DNA of 64,000 nt from Jiangella endophytica (GTDB lineage Bacteria > Actinomycetota > Actinomycetes > Jiangellales > Jiangellaceae): NCBI RefSeq assembly GCF_003427025.1, contig NZ_QVAI01000015.1, positions 124,001-188,000 on the forward strand, written 5' to 3'. The notes under the pieces were generated by a model that saw only the letters and a program-made list of their open reading frames with translations, did not search any database and was not told where the DNA came from. The translations under genes and the position numbers were made by a program. The number at the start of each line of letters is the position of its first letter. Within the stretch, counting starts at the first letter, position 1. Below are positions 1 through 8,743 of this stretch, piece after piece.

Positions 1-335
1 CCGCAGTCTCCCGTGGCCCCGCCGGCCTCGTGGAGGGTCCCCGCCGGGGCCCAGGTGCGGCCGCCGTCCACGCTCCTGAAGGTGACGATGTCGGCGGCGC
101 CCTTGTCGACGTTCACGCCCGGCGTCACCGGGTAGCGGTGCTGCGCCACCATCGTCAGCGCGTTGCCCCCGGTCGCGATGACGGTGGGGAGCTGGTGGTT
201 GCCGGCCGAGATCTGGCCGATGTCCTGGAACGTCCCACCCGTCTGGGCCTGGGCACGCACCGGACGCGTGACGTCCGGGAGGAATGCGGCGCCGAGGCCG
301 GCCGCCGCTCCGGTGAGGAAGATCCGTCGTTTCAT
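1..335 (-). CDS. Secreted sialidase-like BNR/Asp-box protein (partial, 5' end only)
   Basis: Only the first 111 codons are present; the gene runs off the left edge. The N-terminus begins MKRRIFLTGAAAGLGAAF, a twin-arginine-like export signal with likely processing around residue 28. An Asp-box of the sialidase type, RSVDGGRTW, lies at residues 87-95, as in exo-sialidase and other BNR-repeat six-bladed propellers. It is divergent from the GntR/ABC operon to its right, so the two probably share the control region at 336-533. The substrate cannot be told from the fragment. A neuraminidase role would fit the NanA-like aldolase across the promoter, but Asp-boxes occur in many non-sialidase propellers. 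Confidence 0.75.
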   Translation of the reverse strand, partial: MKRRIFLTGAAAGLGAAFLPDVTRPVRAQAQTGGTFQDIGQISAGNHQLPTVIATGGNALTMVAQHRYPVTPGVNVDKGAADIVTFRSVDGGRTWAPAGTLHEAGGATGDC

Positions 336-465
336 GGGGGATCCCTTCTGAGCCCGCCGTGCGCCGGCACGGGTGCCGCGCCTCGGCGCCGCTCGTCGTC
401 GAGTCGTGCGCTCGCAGGATGACAGCACGTCATCATATGAGGGAGAGATTCATCAGAGCAATAAC

Positions 466-503
466 GACTAGATCCTTGAGTCATCTGATTTCTTGTTCTA
501 GTC
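466..503. promoter_or_regulatory. Inverted repeat in divergent control region (candidate GntR operator)
   Basis: GACTAGA at 466-472 and TCTAGTC at 497-503 are exact reverse complements whose starts are 31 bp apart, about three helical turns. They sit in the only AT-rich stretch (about 420-510) between the divergent sialidase-like gene and the GntR gene. Binding by that regulator is an inference from position only. Confidence 0.35.
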
Positions 504-533
504 TTCTGTTGTCCGACGAGATCGAGGGGCCTC

Positions 534-1193
534 ATGTCCGCACTGCCCAAGTACCGCGAAGCGCAGGTGAAGCTGCGCGCCTACATCGCCGAGCGCGGGT
601 TGCGCGCCGGCGACCAGTTGCCTCCCGAGGCGGATCTGGCTGAGGTGTTCGGCATCGGCCGCCTGTCGTTGCGGGAGGCGATCAAGGGACTCGAGACGGT
701 CGGCGTCCTGCGCACGCTCCACGGTGGCGGCACCTTCGTCGAACCGTTCTCGTTCGCGCCGATCCTCGAGAACCTGCCGTACGCCTTCCAGCTCGAGGGG
801 CGCGATCTGATGAACCTCCTCGAGCTGCGCGCCGGTCTCGAGGAGGGGCTGATCTCTCGCGCGTCGGAATGGATCCGGCGGCGAGACCTCGAGGAGCTGC
901 GGGGCATCGCGACCGCGATGGCCGCAGCTGACAGCACGCCGGACGACCGCGCGGCACTCGATCGGCAGTTCCATCGCCGGCTGTACGAGCCGCTGGACAA
1001 TCCGCTGGTCACCCAGATGATCGATCTCTTCTGGGACATCTTCCACCGGCTGCACAGCGCGACGGTCGCCGAGCCTTCGACGCCGGCCGAACTCGCTCAG
1101 ATGCATCTGGACATCGTCGACGCCCTCACCGCGCAGGACGGCGAGGTCGCGGCGATGACCCGGCACTTCGAGAACATTCGCACGCGCCTCTGA
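534..1193 (+). CDS. GntR-family regulator, FadR/FCD subfamily
   Basis: This 219-residue transcription factor has an N-terminal winged helix of GntR type (about residues 5-70, with the typical LRAGDQLPPEADLAEVFGI and LSLREAIKGLETVGVL segments and a GGGTFV wing). The C-terminal part is an all-helical FCD ligand-binding domain (about 85-215) with the D-x3-H-type pattern DRQFHRRL and a late H in LAQMHLDI. FCD proteins bind small organic acids, often sugar acids, and act as repressors. The ATG is preceded by GAGGGG at good spacing. It is the first gene of the ABC/aldolase cluster, so local control of that cluster and of the divergent secreted protein is likely. Confidence 0.9.
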   Translation: MSALPKYREAQVKLRAYIAERGLRAGDQLPPEADLAEVFGIGRLSLREAIKGLETVGVLRTLHGGGTFVEPFSFAPILENLPYAFQLEGRDLMNLLELRAGLEEGLISRASEWIRRRDLEELRGIATAMAAADSTPDDRAALDRQFHRRLYEPLDNPLVTQMIDLFWDIFHRLHSATVAEPSTPAELAQMHLDIVDALTAQDGEVAAMTRHFENIRTRL

Positions 1194-1237
1194 CCGCTGG
1201 CCTCGACGCGGACACGGCGCCAGCTCAAGGAGGAGCA

Positions 1238-2503
1238 ATGAATCGCGGTTGGACACGCAGGGCTCTGATGTGTGGTGCTGTCGCCGCCGTCGTGGCGGCA
1301 GCCGCCTGTGGCTCCGATGACGCCGGATCGACCGGCGACGAGGGGAACGTCGACGACCTGGAGATCTGGGTCTTCTCCAGCTCCGCTCCGCCGGTCATCG
1401 AGGACGACTTCGCCACCGCGTTCCCGCAGTACGACGTCGAGATCGTGGAGATCCCGATCGCGGACGTGACCCAGCGCCTCGTCGTCGCCCTCCAAGGCGG
1501 GGACGACCTGCCGGACGTCGTCCAGCTCCCGTTGCGCGAGTCCGGCGGACTGTTCTCCACCGGTCAGTTCCTGGACCTCTCCGAGGAACTCGGTCCGATG
1601 GAGGACGACTTCGCCGAGGGGATCCTCGTCGGCGGGAACGGCGAGATCAACTCGTTCACCATGGGGCCGGGCAACATGGGCCTCTGGGTGAACCAGGCCG
1701 CCCTCGCCGAGCACGGTCTCGCGGTCCCGGAGAACCCGACCTGGGACGACGTCGTCGCGATCGCTCGCGACCTCGACGCGGCGTCCGGCGGGACGCAGTA
1801 CCTGTTCGTGCAGCCGCCGGGCACCAACGGCGCCAACATGTTCAACGCGTTCTTCAACTCGCGTGGCGGCACCTGGTGGAACGAGGACGGCGAGCTCTCC
1901 GTCGACGAGGACCTCGCGACGGAGACGCTGGAGTTCATGGTCGATCTCGACCAGGAGGGCCTCGTTTATCACGGGGTCTGGACCGACGCGACCTATTGGG
2001 ACGCGATCCGCAGCGAGGAGATCGTCGGCTGGACGATGAACTTCGGGGTCGGGAGCACCAGCCTGCAGGAGAACGTGCCGGAGCAGTCCGGCCAGTGGCG
2101 ACTGGTGACCTGGCCGACGTGGTCCGAGGGCGACGAGCAGCGCACCGGTGTCTTCGGCGGCAGCCTCTACGCCGGGCTCGACGGCGCCGACAATCCCCAG
2201 GGGGCGCGCGACTTCATCATGTGGTGGCTCGAGCCCGAGGGCCTTCAGGCGCAGTCCGACACCCTGGGCCTCGTCTCGTACCAGCCTGCCGCCGAGGAGA
2301 TCGACCTCGACATCGAGGACCCCTACTTCGGCGGGCAGAACGTTCGCCAGGAGCTGGCGAGCGTGCCCTACCCGGAGTTCCACTTCTTCCACTGGCCGGA
2401 GACCGAGGCGGCCATCACGGCCGCGGTCGACCAGGCCTACGCGGGTGACCTCACCCCCGACGAGGCCGTCGCGCAGATCGTCGCGGAGCTCAGCGGGCTG
2501 TGA
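1238..2503 (+). CDS. CUT1 sugar ABC importer, solute-binding lipoprotein
   Basis: The 421-residue protein has a short basic N-terminus, a hydrophobic stretch and a lipobox ending in Cys (AVVAAAACGSDD), so it should be a membrane-anchored receptor outside the cell. After an acidic linker the mature part is of the SBP family 1 type (MalE/UgpB-like), with GGDDLPDVVQLPL near the N-terminal lobe and a GNMGLWVNQAALAEHGL segment typical of these receptors. A clear Shine-Dalgarno (AAGGAGGAG) precedes the ATG. It is followed directly by two permease genes. No ATPase is encoded nearby, so a shared MsmX/MsiK-type ATPase elsewhere is expected. The ligand is unknown. Confidence 0.9.
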   Translation: MNRGWTRRALMCGAVAAVVAAAACGSDDAGSTGDEGNVDDLEIWVFSSSAPPVIEDDFATAFPQYDVEIVEIPIADVTQRLVVALQGGDDLPDVVQLPLRESGGLFSTGQFLDLSEELGPMEDDFAEGILVGGNGEINSFTMGPGNMGLWVNQAALAEHGLAVPENPTWDDVVAIARDLDAASGGTQYLFVQPPGTNGANMFNAFFNSRGGTWWNEDGELSVDEDLATETLEFMVDLDQEGLVYHGVWTDATYWDAIRSEEIVGWTMNFGVGSTSLQENVPEQSGQWRLVTWPTWSEGDEQRTGVFGGSLYAGLDGADNPQGARDFIMWWLEPEGLQAQSDTLGLVSYQPAAEEIDLDIEDPYFGGQNVRQELASVPYPEFHFFHWPETEAAITAAVDQAYAGDLTPDEAVAQIVAELSGL

Positions 2504-3393
2504 CGACGATCGCCCGTCGTGCGAGCCGGAAGTACCCCGCCTCGACGCCCTACCTGTTCATCGCGCCGTTCTTCCTGTTGTTCATCCCGTTCGGCGCCGG
2601 GTCGGTACTGCTGGCGCTGGGCATCGCCTTCGTGGACTGGCCGCTCGGGCAGTCGCCCGAGTTCGTCGGGTTCGACAAGTTCGCGACGGTGTTGGGCGAC
2701 CCGCTGTTCGGCCAGGCGATGGGCAACACGCTCTACATGCTCGTCGGGTTCCTCCTGGCGCTGCTCCCGTTGTGCCTGTTCGTCGCCGTGCTCCTCAAAC
2801 AACTGCGGCGACGGACGGCCAACGTCGTGCAGGTGGTGATCTTCGTCCCGATCACCATGTCGTTGATCGCCGTCGCGCTCGTCTTCGACCTGCTCTACAA
2901 CGAACGCGTCGGATTCGTGAACGGCGTCCTCGACCTGATCGGGCTCGGCCCGGTTCCGTTCCTCACCGACGCCGACCTGGCGCCCTGGTCGATCATCGCG
3001 TTGCGGATCTGGCGGGTGCTGGGCTACTACGCGGTGATCCTCTTCGCCGGACTCCAATCGATCCCGGACGAGTTCTACGAGGCCGCGCAGCTCGACGGCG
3101 CCGGGGCCTGGCAACGCTTCCGGCATGTGACGTTTCCGCTGCTGAAGCCGGTCACCCTGTTCGTGCTCGTCGCGTCGAGCATCGCGGCCTGGGAGTTGTT
3201 CGCGGAGGTCCAGGTGCTGACCGACGGCGGGCCGGCCCGGTCGACGCTCACGGCCGTCATGTACATCTTCGGGGCGTCGTTCGAGCAGTTCGACCTCGGC
3301 AAGGGCGCGGCCGCCTCCGTGGTCCTGGCGTTCGCGATCATCGTCAGCACCGTCGTCGCTAGCCGCCTGCTGAGGAGTGATGACCGTGCTTAG
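2500..3393 (+). CDS. ABC sugar importer permease, MalF/UgpA-like
   Basis: This 297-residue integral membrane protein has about six predicted helices, starting with PYLFIAPFFLLFIPFGAG. It carries the ATPase-contacting EAA loop (YEAAQLDGAGAWQRFRHVTFP) expected for CUT1 permeases. The start is a GTG overlapping the stop of the binding-protein gene (GTGA), so translation is probably coupled. It should pair with the next gene product to form the channel. Confidence 0.9.
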   Translation: MTTIARRASRKYPASTPYLFIAPFFLLFIPFGAGSVLLALGIAFVDWPLGQSPEFVGFDKFATVLGDPLFGQAMGNTLYMLVGFLLALLPLCLFVAVLLKQLRRRTANVVQVVIFVPITMSLIAVALVFDLLYNERVGFVNGVLDLIGLGPVPFLTDADLAPWSIIALRIWRVLGYYAVILFAGLQSIPDEFYEAAQLDGAGAWQRFRHVTFPLLKPVTLFVLVASSIAAWELFAEVQVLTDGGPARSTLTAVMYIFGASFEQFDLGKGAAASVVLAFAIIVSTVVASRLLRSDDRA

Positions 3394-4264
3394 GCCGGTA
3401 GCCGGCCGCGAGGTCACGCGCAGCGGGGGGCAACAGGGGTCGATCGCCGAGCGGCTGGGACGAGGCACCGTCGTCGGGCTGATCGTGGTGGTGGCGGCCT
3501 TCCCGCTGTACTGGCTGCTCATCTCCTCGCTCAAGCCGAGCACGCGTCTCGGCGAGGTCGCGCTGATCCCGTCCAGCGTGACCGTGGAGAACTTCGTCGC
3601 CGCGTTCGACACGCAGATCCCGCGATGGATGGCCAACACGTTCGGCATCGCGCTGCTCACGACGCTGCTCGGCGTGACCGTCGCCGCGCTGGCCGGGTTC
3701 GGGTTCGCCCGCTACCGATTCCGCGGGCGCTCGGTCTTGTTCGCCATGGTCCTGGCGAGCCTGGCGATACCCGAGTACGCCCTGGTGCTGCCGCAGTTCA
3801 CGATCATGCGGCAGTTCGGCCTGCTCAACACCTGGGCCGCGGTCATCCTGCCGCTCGCGGCGAACGCGCTCGTCCTCTTCCTCCTGCGGCAGTACTTCTC
3901 CCAGCTCCCCGAGGAGTTGTTCGACGCGGCACGGCTGGACGGGAGCGGCGAGTTCCGGCTGTTCTGGACGGTCGCCCTGCCCCTGGTCCGCCCGGGCCTC
4001 GGCGCGGCCGGGCTGCTGCTGTTCCTGAACGCGTGGAACGCCTACCTGCTGCCACTGGTCATGCTCACGAACTCGGACCAGTTCACCATGCCGATCGGAC
4101 TCGCGTTCCTGCACTCGCAGCTGAACTTCGGCATCGTCCAGCAGTCGCCGTGGGGCGCCATCACGGCCGGCACCGTCATCTCGATCGTGCCGCTCATCCT
4201 CTGCCTCCTCGTCATGCAGCGTCAGTTCATCGGAAGTCTCACCGCCGGTGCGGTGAAGGCGTGA
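3377..4264 (+). CDS. ABC sugar importer permease, MalG/UgpE-like
   Basis: This 295-residue membrane protein is the second half of the permease pair. It has a MalG-type start (FPLYWLLISSLKPSTRLGE) and an EAA loop, FDAARLDGSGEFRLFWTVALP. Its GTG start lies 17 bases inside the end of the preceding permease gene; an ATG three bases later is an equally possible start. The next gene begins 19 bases after its stop, so it belongs to the same operon. Confidence 0.88.
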   Translation: MMTVLRPVAGREVTRSGGQQGSIAERLGRGTVVGLIVVVAAFPLYWLLISSLKPSTRLGEVALIPSSVTVENFVAAFDTQIPRWMANTFGIALLTTLLGVTVAALAGFGFARYRFRGRSVLFAMVLASLAIPEYALVLPQFTIMRQFGLLNTWAAVILPLAANALVLFLLRQYFSQLPEELFDAARLDGSGEFRLFWTVALPLVRPGLGAAGLLLFLNAWNAYLLPLVMLTNSDQFTMPIGLAFLHSQLNFGIVQQSPWGAITAGTVISIVPLILCLLVMQRQFIGSLTAGAVKA

Positions 4265-4283
4265 TTCGATCAGAAGGGCATTC

Positions 4284-5186
4284 ATGAATCCGCAGCTGTC
4301 GGGGATGATCCCCCCGGTCGTCTCGCCGCTCACCCCGGATCGTCGTCCGGACATCGACGCCGTCGAGGGGCTCACCGCTCACGTCCGTGCCGGAGGTGCG
4401 TCGGGGCTGTTCGTGCTCGGGTCCTGCGGCGAGGGCCCCACTCTCGCGCCCGACGTCGCCAGGGCGATCACCCAGGCCTACGTCCACGCGGTCGCCGGGT
4501 CCGTTCCGGTGCTCGCGGGTGTCGGCGAGACGAGCACCGAGCGAGCCGTTCGCGCCGGCGAGGAGTTCGAAGACCTCGGTGTCGACGCACTGGTCGTGAT
4601 GGCGCCCATGTACTTCGACGCCGAGACCGACGGCGCCGTGATTCGTCATGTCACCGCGATCGCCGAGGCCACGAGCCTGCCGCTCGTGGTCTACAACATC
4701 CCGCACCTGACGCACCACCCGATCACCCCCCGGGCACTTCGCGAGATCGCCGCGATCGATTCGGTCGTGGCGCTGAAGGAGTCGTCCGGAGACTGGGCCA
4801 CCTACGCCGCCTTGGCCGAGACGGCCCGCGCCGCGGGACTCCGGGTGTTCCAGGGCGCCGAGGCGCTCATCGGCCGCAGCCTCCTCGCGGGGGCCGACGG
4901 GGCCGTGCCGGGTATCGCCAACGTCGTCCCGGAGCTGGCCACCCGGCTCGTCCAGGCCGGCGCGAGCGGCGACGCCGAACTCGTGGACGTCCTCCAGGCG
5001 CAGCTGGACGAGGTGTGCGCGCTGTATCGGTCGGGGTTCTGGCTGAGCTCGCTCAAGTCGGCCCTGGCCGAGCTCGGCATCGCCGGCGGCACCGCGGGGA
5101 CGGCTCTTCCTCCGCTGGACACCGACGGGTCGAACGAGGTCCGCCGGGTCCTGACGGCGCTCGGCCTGCTCGCGGAATCGGCATGA
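4284..5186 (+). CDS. DapA/NanA-superfamily aldolase or dehydratase
   Basis: A class I, Schiff-base (beta/alpha)8 enzyme of 300 residues. The catalytic lysine is K165 in VVALKESSGD and the conserved tyrosine Y137 in VVYNIPHLTHHP. The phosphate/carboxylate-binding loop reads GSCGEGPTL at 46-54, in place of the GTTGE of authentic dihydrodipicolinate synthases. Family members include N-acetylneuraminate lyase, KDG aldolase and 5-dehydro-4-deoxyglucarate dehydratase. Its place between a sugar importer and two FAD oxidoreductases, beside a sialidase-like gene, points to sugar-acid catabolism rather than lysine synthesis. The exact substrate is open. Confidence 0.85.
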   Translation: MNPQLSGMIPPVVSPLTPDRRPDIDAVEGLTAHVRAGGASGLFVLGSCGEGPTLAPDVARAITQAYVHAVAGSVPVLAGVGETSTERAVRAGEEFEDLGVDALVVMAPMYFDAETDGAVIRHVTAIAEATSLPLVVYNIPHLTHHPITPRALREIAAIDSVVALKESSGDWATYAALAETARAAGLRVFQGAEALIGRSLLAGADGAVPGIANVVPELATRLVQAGASGDAELVDVLQAQLDEVCALYRSGFWLSSLKSALAELGIAGGTAGTALPPLDTDGSNEVRRVLTALGLLAESA

Positions 5187-6820
5187 CGCCGGTCGACGCC
5201 GACGTGCTGGTCGTGGGCGCGGGGGTGGGCGGTGTCGCCGCCGCGCTCGCTGCCGCCGACGCCGGGGCGACGGTCGTCCTCACCGAGGCGACCCGATGGA
5301 TCGGCGGCCAGTTCACCTCGCAGGCGGTGCCGCCGGACGAGCATCCATGGATCGAGCAGTTCGGCGCGACCGCGAGTTACCGGCGCTTTCGCGACGAGGT
5401 CCGCAAGCACTACCGCACCTGGTATCCGCTCGCCGAGTCCGCTCGATCGGCGCTGCACCTCAACCCGGGGAACGGCTCGGTGAGCGTGCTCTGCCACGAG
5501 CCCCGGGTCGCGCTCGCCGTCCTCCATGCGATGCTCGCGCCGCATCAGCGCTCGAGCAGGCTGGCCATCCGCACCGAACTCACGCCACAGCAGGTCCGCC
5601 GCGACGGGAGCAAGGTCACCGCGGTCGGCTTCCGCACCGCCGACGGATCGGAGGAATGGCTCACCGGGCGGTACGTGCTCGACGCGACCGAGACGGGGGA
5701 GTTGCTCCCCATGGCGGGGATCGCCTACGTCACCGGCACCGAGTCCGCCGCGCAGACCGGCGAGCCCGATGCGCCGGAGATCGGCGACCCCCAGATGATG
5801 CAGGGGTTCACCGTCTGCTTCGCCATGGATCACGTCGCGGGCGAGAACCACGTGATCGACCGACCTCGCCAGTACGACCGGTGGACGGCCGCGGGCGCAC
5901 CCGTCCGTGCGGCGCCGCAGATCGGCTGGCCGACGCCGTCCGCGGACCCGGCGGAGCGTGCGCGCCGCGTGCTGCGCCCGAACCCCGATCCGGCCACGGA
6001 TCCAGCGGTCATCGTCTCGGCGAGTCAGCAGGGAAGGTTCGGCGACAACGGTGACTACAGCCCGATCGAGGACATCTGGCGATTCCGGCGGCTCGTGGCC
6101 CGCGGGAACTTCGACCCACCGCCACCCAGCGACATCACGTTGATCAACTGTTCGGCGAACGACTACGTCGCCGGCTCGATCGTCGACGTGGAACCCGAGA
6201 CCGCGGCCGCCCACCTGGACGGAGCGCGACAGCTCAGCCTCAGCTTCCTCTACTGGCTGCAGACCGAGGCGCCGCGGGCGGACGGCGGAACGGGCTTTCC
6301 GGGGCTACGCCTGCGCGGCGATGTCATGGGCACGTCGGACGGCCTGGCCATGGCCCCCTACATCCGCGAGGGCCGCCGCCTGCGCGCACTCGTGACCATC
6401 ACACAGAACGACATCGCGGCATCGGTTCGGGGTGCGGCCGGCGCACGGGAGTACGAGGACAGTGTCGGCGTCGGAAGCTACAAGATCGATCTGCACCCGT
6501 CGACGCACGGCGGCGAGCGGAAGTACGACGCGGCCTGGCCGTTCCAGATCCCCTTGGGCGCGCTTCTGTCGCCCGACGCCGACAATCTCATCGCCGCCGC
6601 CAAGAACATCGGGACGACGCACATCACGAACGGCTGCTATCGCGTGCACCCGGTGGAGTGGAACATCGGGGAAGCCGCCGGCGCGCTGGCCGCGTTCTGC
6701 CTCGCCAGCGGTGCCGAACCGGCCGGCGTCCGGCAGTCCGCGGCACGCCGCACCGATTTCCAGCGAGCACTCGTCGCACGCGGGGTGGACCTTGCCTGGC
6801 CCCGTGTCGCCCCCTACTGA
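5183..6820 (+). CDS. FAD-dependent oxidoreductase (FAD_oxidored type), first of a pair
   Basis: A 545-residue flavoprotein. A Rossmann dinucleotide-binding motif lies at the extreme N-terminus (DVLVVGAGVGGVAAALAAADAG) and a second FAD contact near the C-terminus (LIAAAKNIGTTHITNGCYRVHPVEWNIGEAAGA). The ATG chosen overlaps the aldolase stop (ATGA) and starts right before the FAD motif; an in-frame extension upstream lies inside the aldolase gene and has no family features. Relatives are usually annotated FAD-dependent oxidoreductase or, misleadingly, xanthan lyase, and appear in carbohydrate clusters. It has no obvious export signal, so it is likely cytoplasmic. Its substrate is unknown, but oxidation of an imported sugar or sugar acid is plausible. 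Confidence 0.85.
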   Translation: MTPVDADVLVVGAGVGGVAAALAAADAGATVVLTEATRWIGGQFTSQAVPPDEHPWIEQFGATASYRRFRDEVRKHYRTWYPLAESARSALHLNPGNGSVSVLCHEPRVALAVLHAMLAPHQRSSRLAIRTELTPQQVRRDGSKVTAVGFRTADGSEEWLTGRYVLDATETGELLPMAGIAYVTGTESAAQTGEPDAPEIGDPQMMQGFTVCFAMDHVAGENHVIDRPRQYDRWTAAGAPVRAAPQIGWPTPSADPAERARRVLRPNPDPATDPAVIVSASQQGRFGDNGDYSPIEDIWRFRRLVARGNFDPPPPSDITLINCSANDYVAGSIVDVEPETAAAHLDGARQLSLSFLYWLQTEAPRADGGTGFPGLRLRGDVMGTSDGLAMAPYIREGRRLRALVTITQNDIAASVRGAAGAREYEDSVGVGSYKIDLHPSTHGGERKYDAAWPFQIPLGALLSPDADNLIAAAKNIGTTHITNGCYRVHPVEWNIGEAAGALAAFCLASGAEPAGVRQSAARRTDFQRALVARGVDLAWPRVAPY

Positions 6821-6834
6821 CGCGAGGTCGACTG

Positions 6835-8307
6835 ATGCGCAGCGATGAATGGGACGTCGTCGTCGTCGGGGGCGGGGCGGCCGGGATCGCCGCCGCACTC
6901 GCGGCCGGCCGAACGGGGGCACGGACGCTCCTCGTGGAGCGGTCGGGTTTCGTCGGCGGAGTGTCGGCGACGCTGCCCTGGCTGGGATTCCACGATCAGA
7001 GCTACCAGCGGGTCGTCCGGGGCCTGGCCGGCGAGTTCGTCGAGACGCTCGGCCGCTCCGGCCACGCCTCGCCGATCACCCTCGACCCGAAATGCGGCTC
7101 GCTCGCCGCCGTGCACTCGCACTACTGGAAGATCCTCGCACTCCGGCTGCTGCGCGAGGCCGGCGTCATGGTCCTCATGCACGCGGTGTTCGTCGACACC
7201 GTCAGATCCCATGACCAGATCACCGGCGTCGTCGTCGAGTCCAAGTCCGGACGGGAGACGATCACGGGACGGGTGGTGATCGACTGCTCGGGCGACGGCG
7301 ACGTCGCGGCGTGCGGCGGAGTCGCGTGGGAGAAGGGCCGGACGGGCGACGGGCTCGTCCAGTCGCCGACTCTGGTGTTCCGGCTCGGCGGCATCGACGA
7401 CGACGCCTTCCGCAAGGCCTGCCAGGACCCCGCCTTCAACTATCGCGAGTGGCTCGCCCCCTACCCGCACCTGTTCGCCCAGATGGCGGAGAAGCTCGAG
7501 ACGGTCGACACGTACGTTCTCGGTGGCTTCGCCGGCCTGGTGGAGCAGGCTCGTCGGGCCGGCGACCTGAACGTGCCCCAGACCCGGATCGTCGGCGTCA
7601 AGCTCCACACGCGCGAGACACCGAACGAACTGAGCGTGGTGATGACACGAGTCCTCGGCCTCGATCCCACCGACGTCGACTCGCTCAGCGAAGCGTACGC
7701 GCGGGTCTACGAGCAGGTTCCCGAACTCATCCGGTTCTTCCGGACCTACGTCCCCGGGTGCGCGAGCGCGCATCTCGTCGAGATCGCGCCGATGCTCGGG
7801 ATACGTGAGTCGCGTCGGATCATGGGCGACTACGTCCTCACGGCCGACGACCTCATCGCCGGCGCACGACACGACGACGACGTCGCCATGGGCGGCTACC
7901 ACATCGACATCCACCGGCCGAGCGGAAGCTGGGTCAGCTCGACGAACGTCCGGGCGTACGGCATCCCGCTGGGGTCGCTCATCGCGCGTGACGTCGACGG
8001 ACTCCTGATGGCCGGCAAGTGCATCTCGGCCACGCACGAGGCGATCGCGTCGGCCCGGGTCATCCCGATCTGCATCGCCGAGGGGCAGGCCGCGGGCACG
8101 GTCGCTGCCATGGCGTCGCTGTCCGGCCGCGATGTCCGTTCCGTCCCGGTGGCCGAGCTCCAGGCGGTCCTCGTCGATGCCGGTGCAGAACTCGGACTGG
8201 ACCAGCTCGAGCGTCATCCCGACGCCGGTTCCTGGCCCGAGCTGCCGTTCGAGGAGACCAAGGTCGCGCCCGATTCGGTGATCGCGGACTGCGCCTGGCT
8301 CACCTGA
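6835..8307 (+). CDS. FAD-dependent oxidoreductase (FAD_oxidored type), second of a pair
   Basis: A 490-residue paralogue, same superfamily as the preceding gene but clearly diverged. The N-terminal motif is DVVVVGGGAAGIAAALAAGRTG, followed by GFVGGVSATLPWLGFHD. The C-terminal FAD-binding segment is LLMAGKCISATHEAIASARVIPICIAEGQAAG. The ATG is 14 bases after the stop of the first oxidoreductase, behind GAGGTCG; longer in-frame starts fall inside that gene. The close pairing suggests two oxidations in one pathway or a heteromeric enzyme. It is the last gene of the GntR-led cluster. Confidence 0.87.
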   Translation: MRSDEWDVVVVGGGAAGIAAALAAGRTGARTLLVERSGFVGGVSATLPWLGFHDQSYQRVVRGLAGEFVETLGRSGHASPITLDPKCGSLAAVHSHYWKILALRLLREAGVMVLMHAVFVDTVRSHDQITGVVVESKSGRETITGRVVIDCSGDGDVAACGGVAWEKGRTGDGLVQSPTLVFRLGGIDDDAFRKACQDPAFNYREWLAPYPHLFAQMAEKLETVDTYVLGGFAGLVEQARRAGDLNVPQTRIVGVKLHTRETPNELSVVMTRVLGLDPTDVDSLSEAYARVYEQVPELIRFFRTYVPGCASAHLVEIAPMLGIRESRRIMGDYVLTADDLIAGARHDDDVAMGGYHIDIHRPSGSWVSSTNVRAYGIPLGSLIARDVDGLLMAGKCISATHEAIASARVIPICIAEGQAAGTVAAMASLSGRDVRSVPVAELQAVLVDAGAELGLDQLERHPDAGSWPELPFEETKVAPDSVIADCAWLT

Positions 8308-8665
8308 ACGGACTCGGAATATCGATCGGCGTTCGTACTCCCGACTCCGGTCGCGGAAACGTCCCGTATTCTCCGGCCGAATTCGGAGCCGGCATTTTCA
8401 GCGCTGCCCATCACCCCGGGAGACACGGCGCCTGCTCTGCGTGGAGACGGTGACGACGGCCTTCTCCGGTGACGACCGGGACATTGAGCCGGGTCCGTCC
8501 ATCGGCTGGTCCCCAGTGAGTCTCGATCTGAAATGCCTGTTGTCATGCCCGCTCGCGTGCGGGATCGAACGCCTTGTCGCGACACGGTGAACGTCGCCCC
8601 GCGTCGCCGGCGAGGTGCGGCTCACCCCCGTGCGTGAGCGTCCCAGATTCGACGTCCCGGACCTC

Positions 8666-8695
8666 TTGACGGCCCGCGACATGTGTGCGTAACAT
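8666..8695 (+). promoter_or_regulatory. Promoter of the LacI-led 16-kb operon
   Basis: TTGACG at 8666-8671 and TAACAT at 8690-8695 are separated by 18 bases, matching the actinobacterial housekeeping-sigma pattern (TTGAC / TAnnnT). The LacI gene starts 48 bases beyond the -10, with the operator palindrome in between. Confidence 0.55.
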
Positions 8696-8711
8696 CCCCA
8701 TCGAACCTGGT

Positions 8712-8723
8712 CGATACGTATCG
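8712..8723. promoter_or_regulatory. Perfect 12-bp palindrome, likely LacI-family operator
   Basis: CGATACGTATCG is self-complementary with a central CG, the hallmark of LacI/GalR-family operators. It lies 17 bases past the -10 and 20 bases before the start of the LacI gene, a place where bound repressor would block initiation. Autoregulation and control of the whole operon are inferred. Confidence 0.6.
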
Positions 8724-8743
8724 GGAAGTTATCGGGAGGGGCT

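Larger units (their letters stand above)
8308..8743. other. Intergenic region between two catabolic operons
   Basis: No convincing gene is seen. A weak hairpin, CTCCG 8371-8375 with CGGAG 8384-8388 followed by a short T-run, could end the upstream operon. The right end holds a promoter and an operator for the LacI-led operon, listed separately. Confidence 0.5.
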
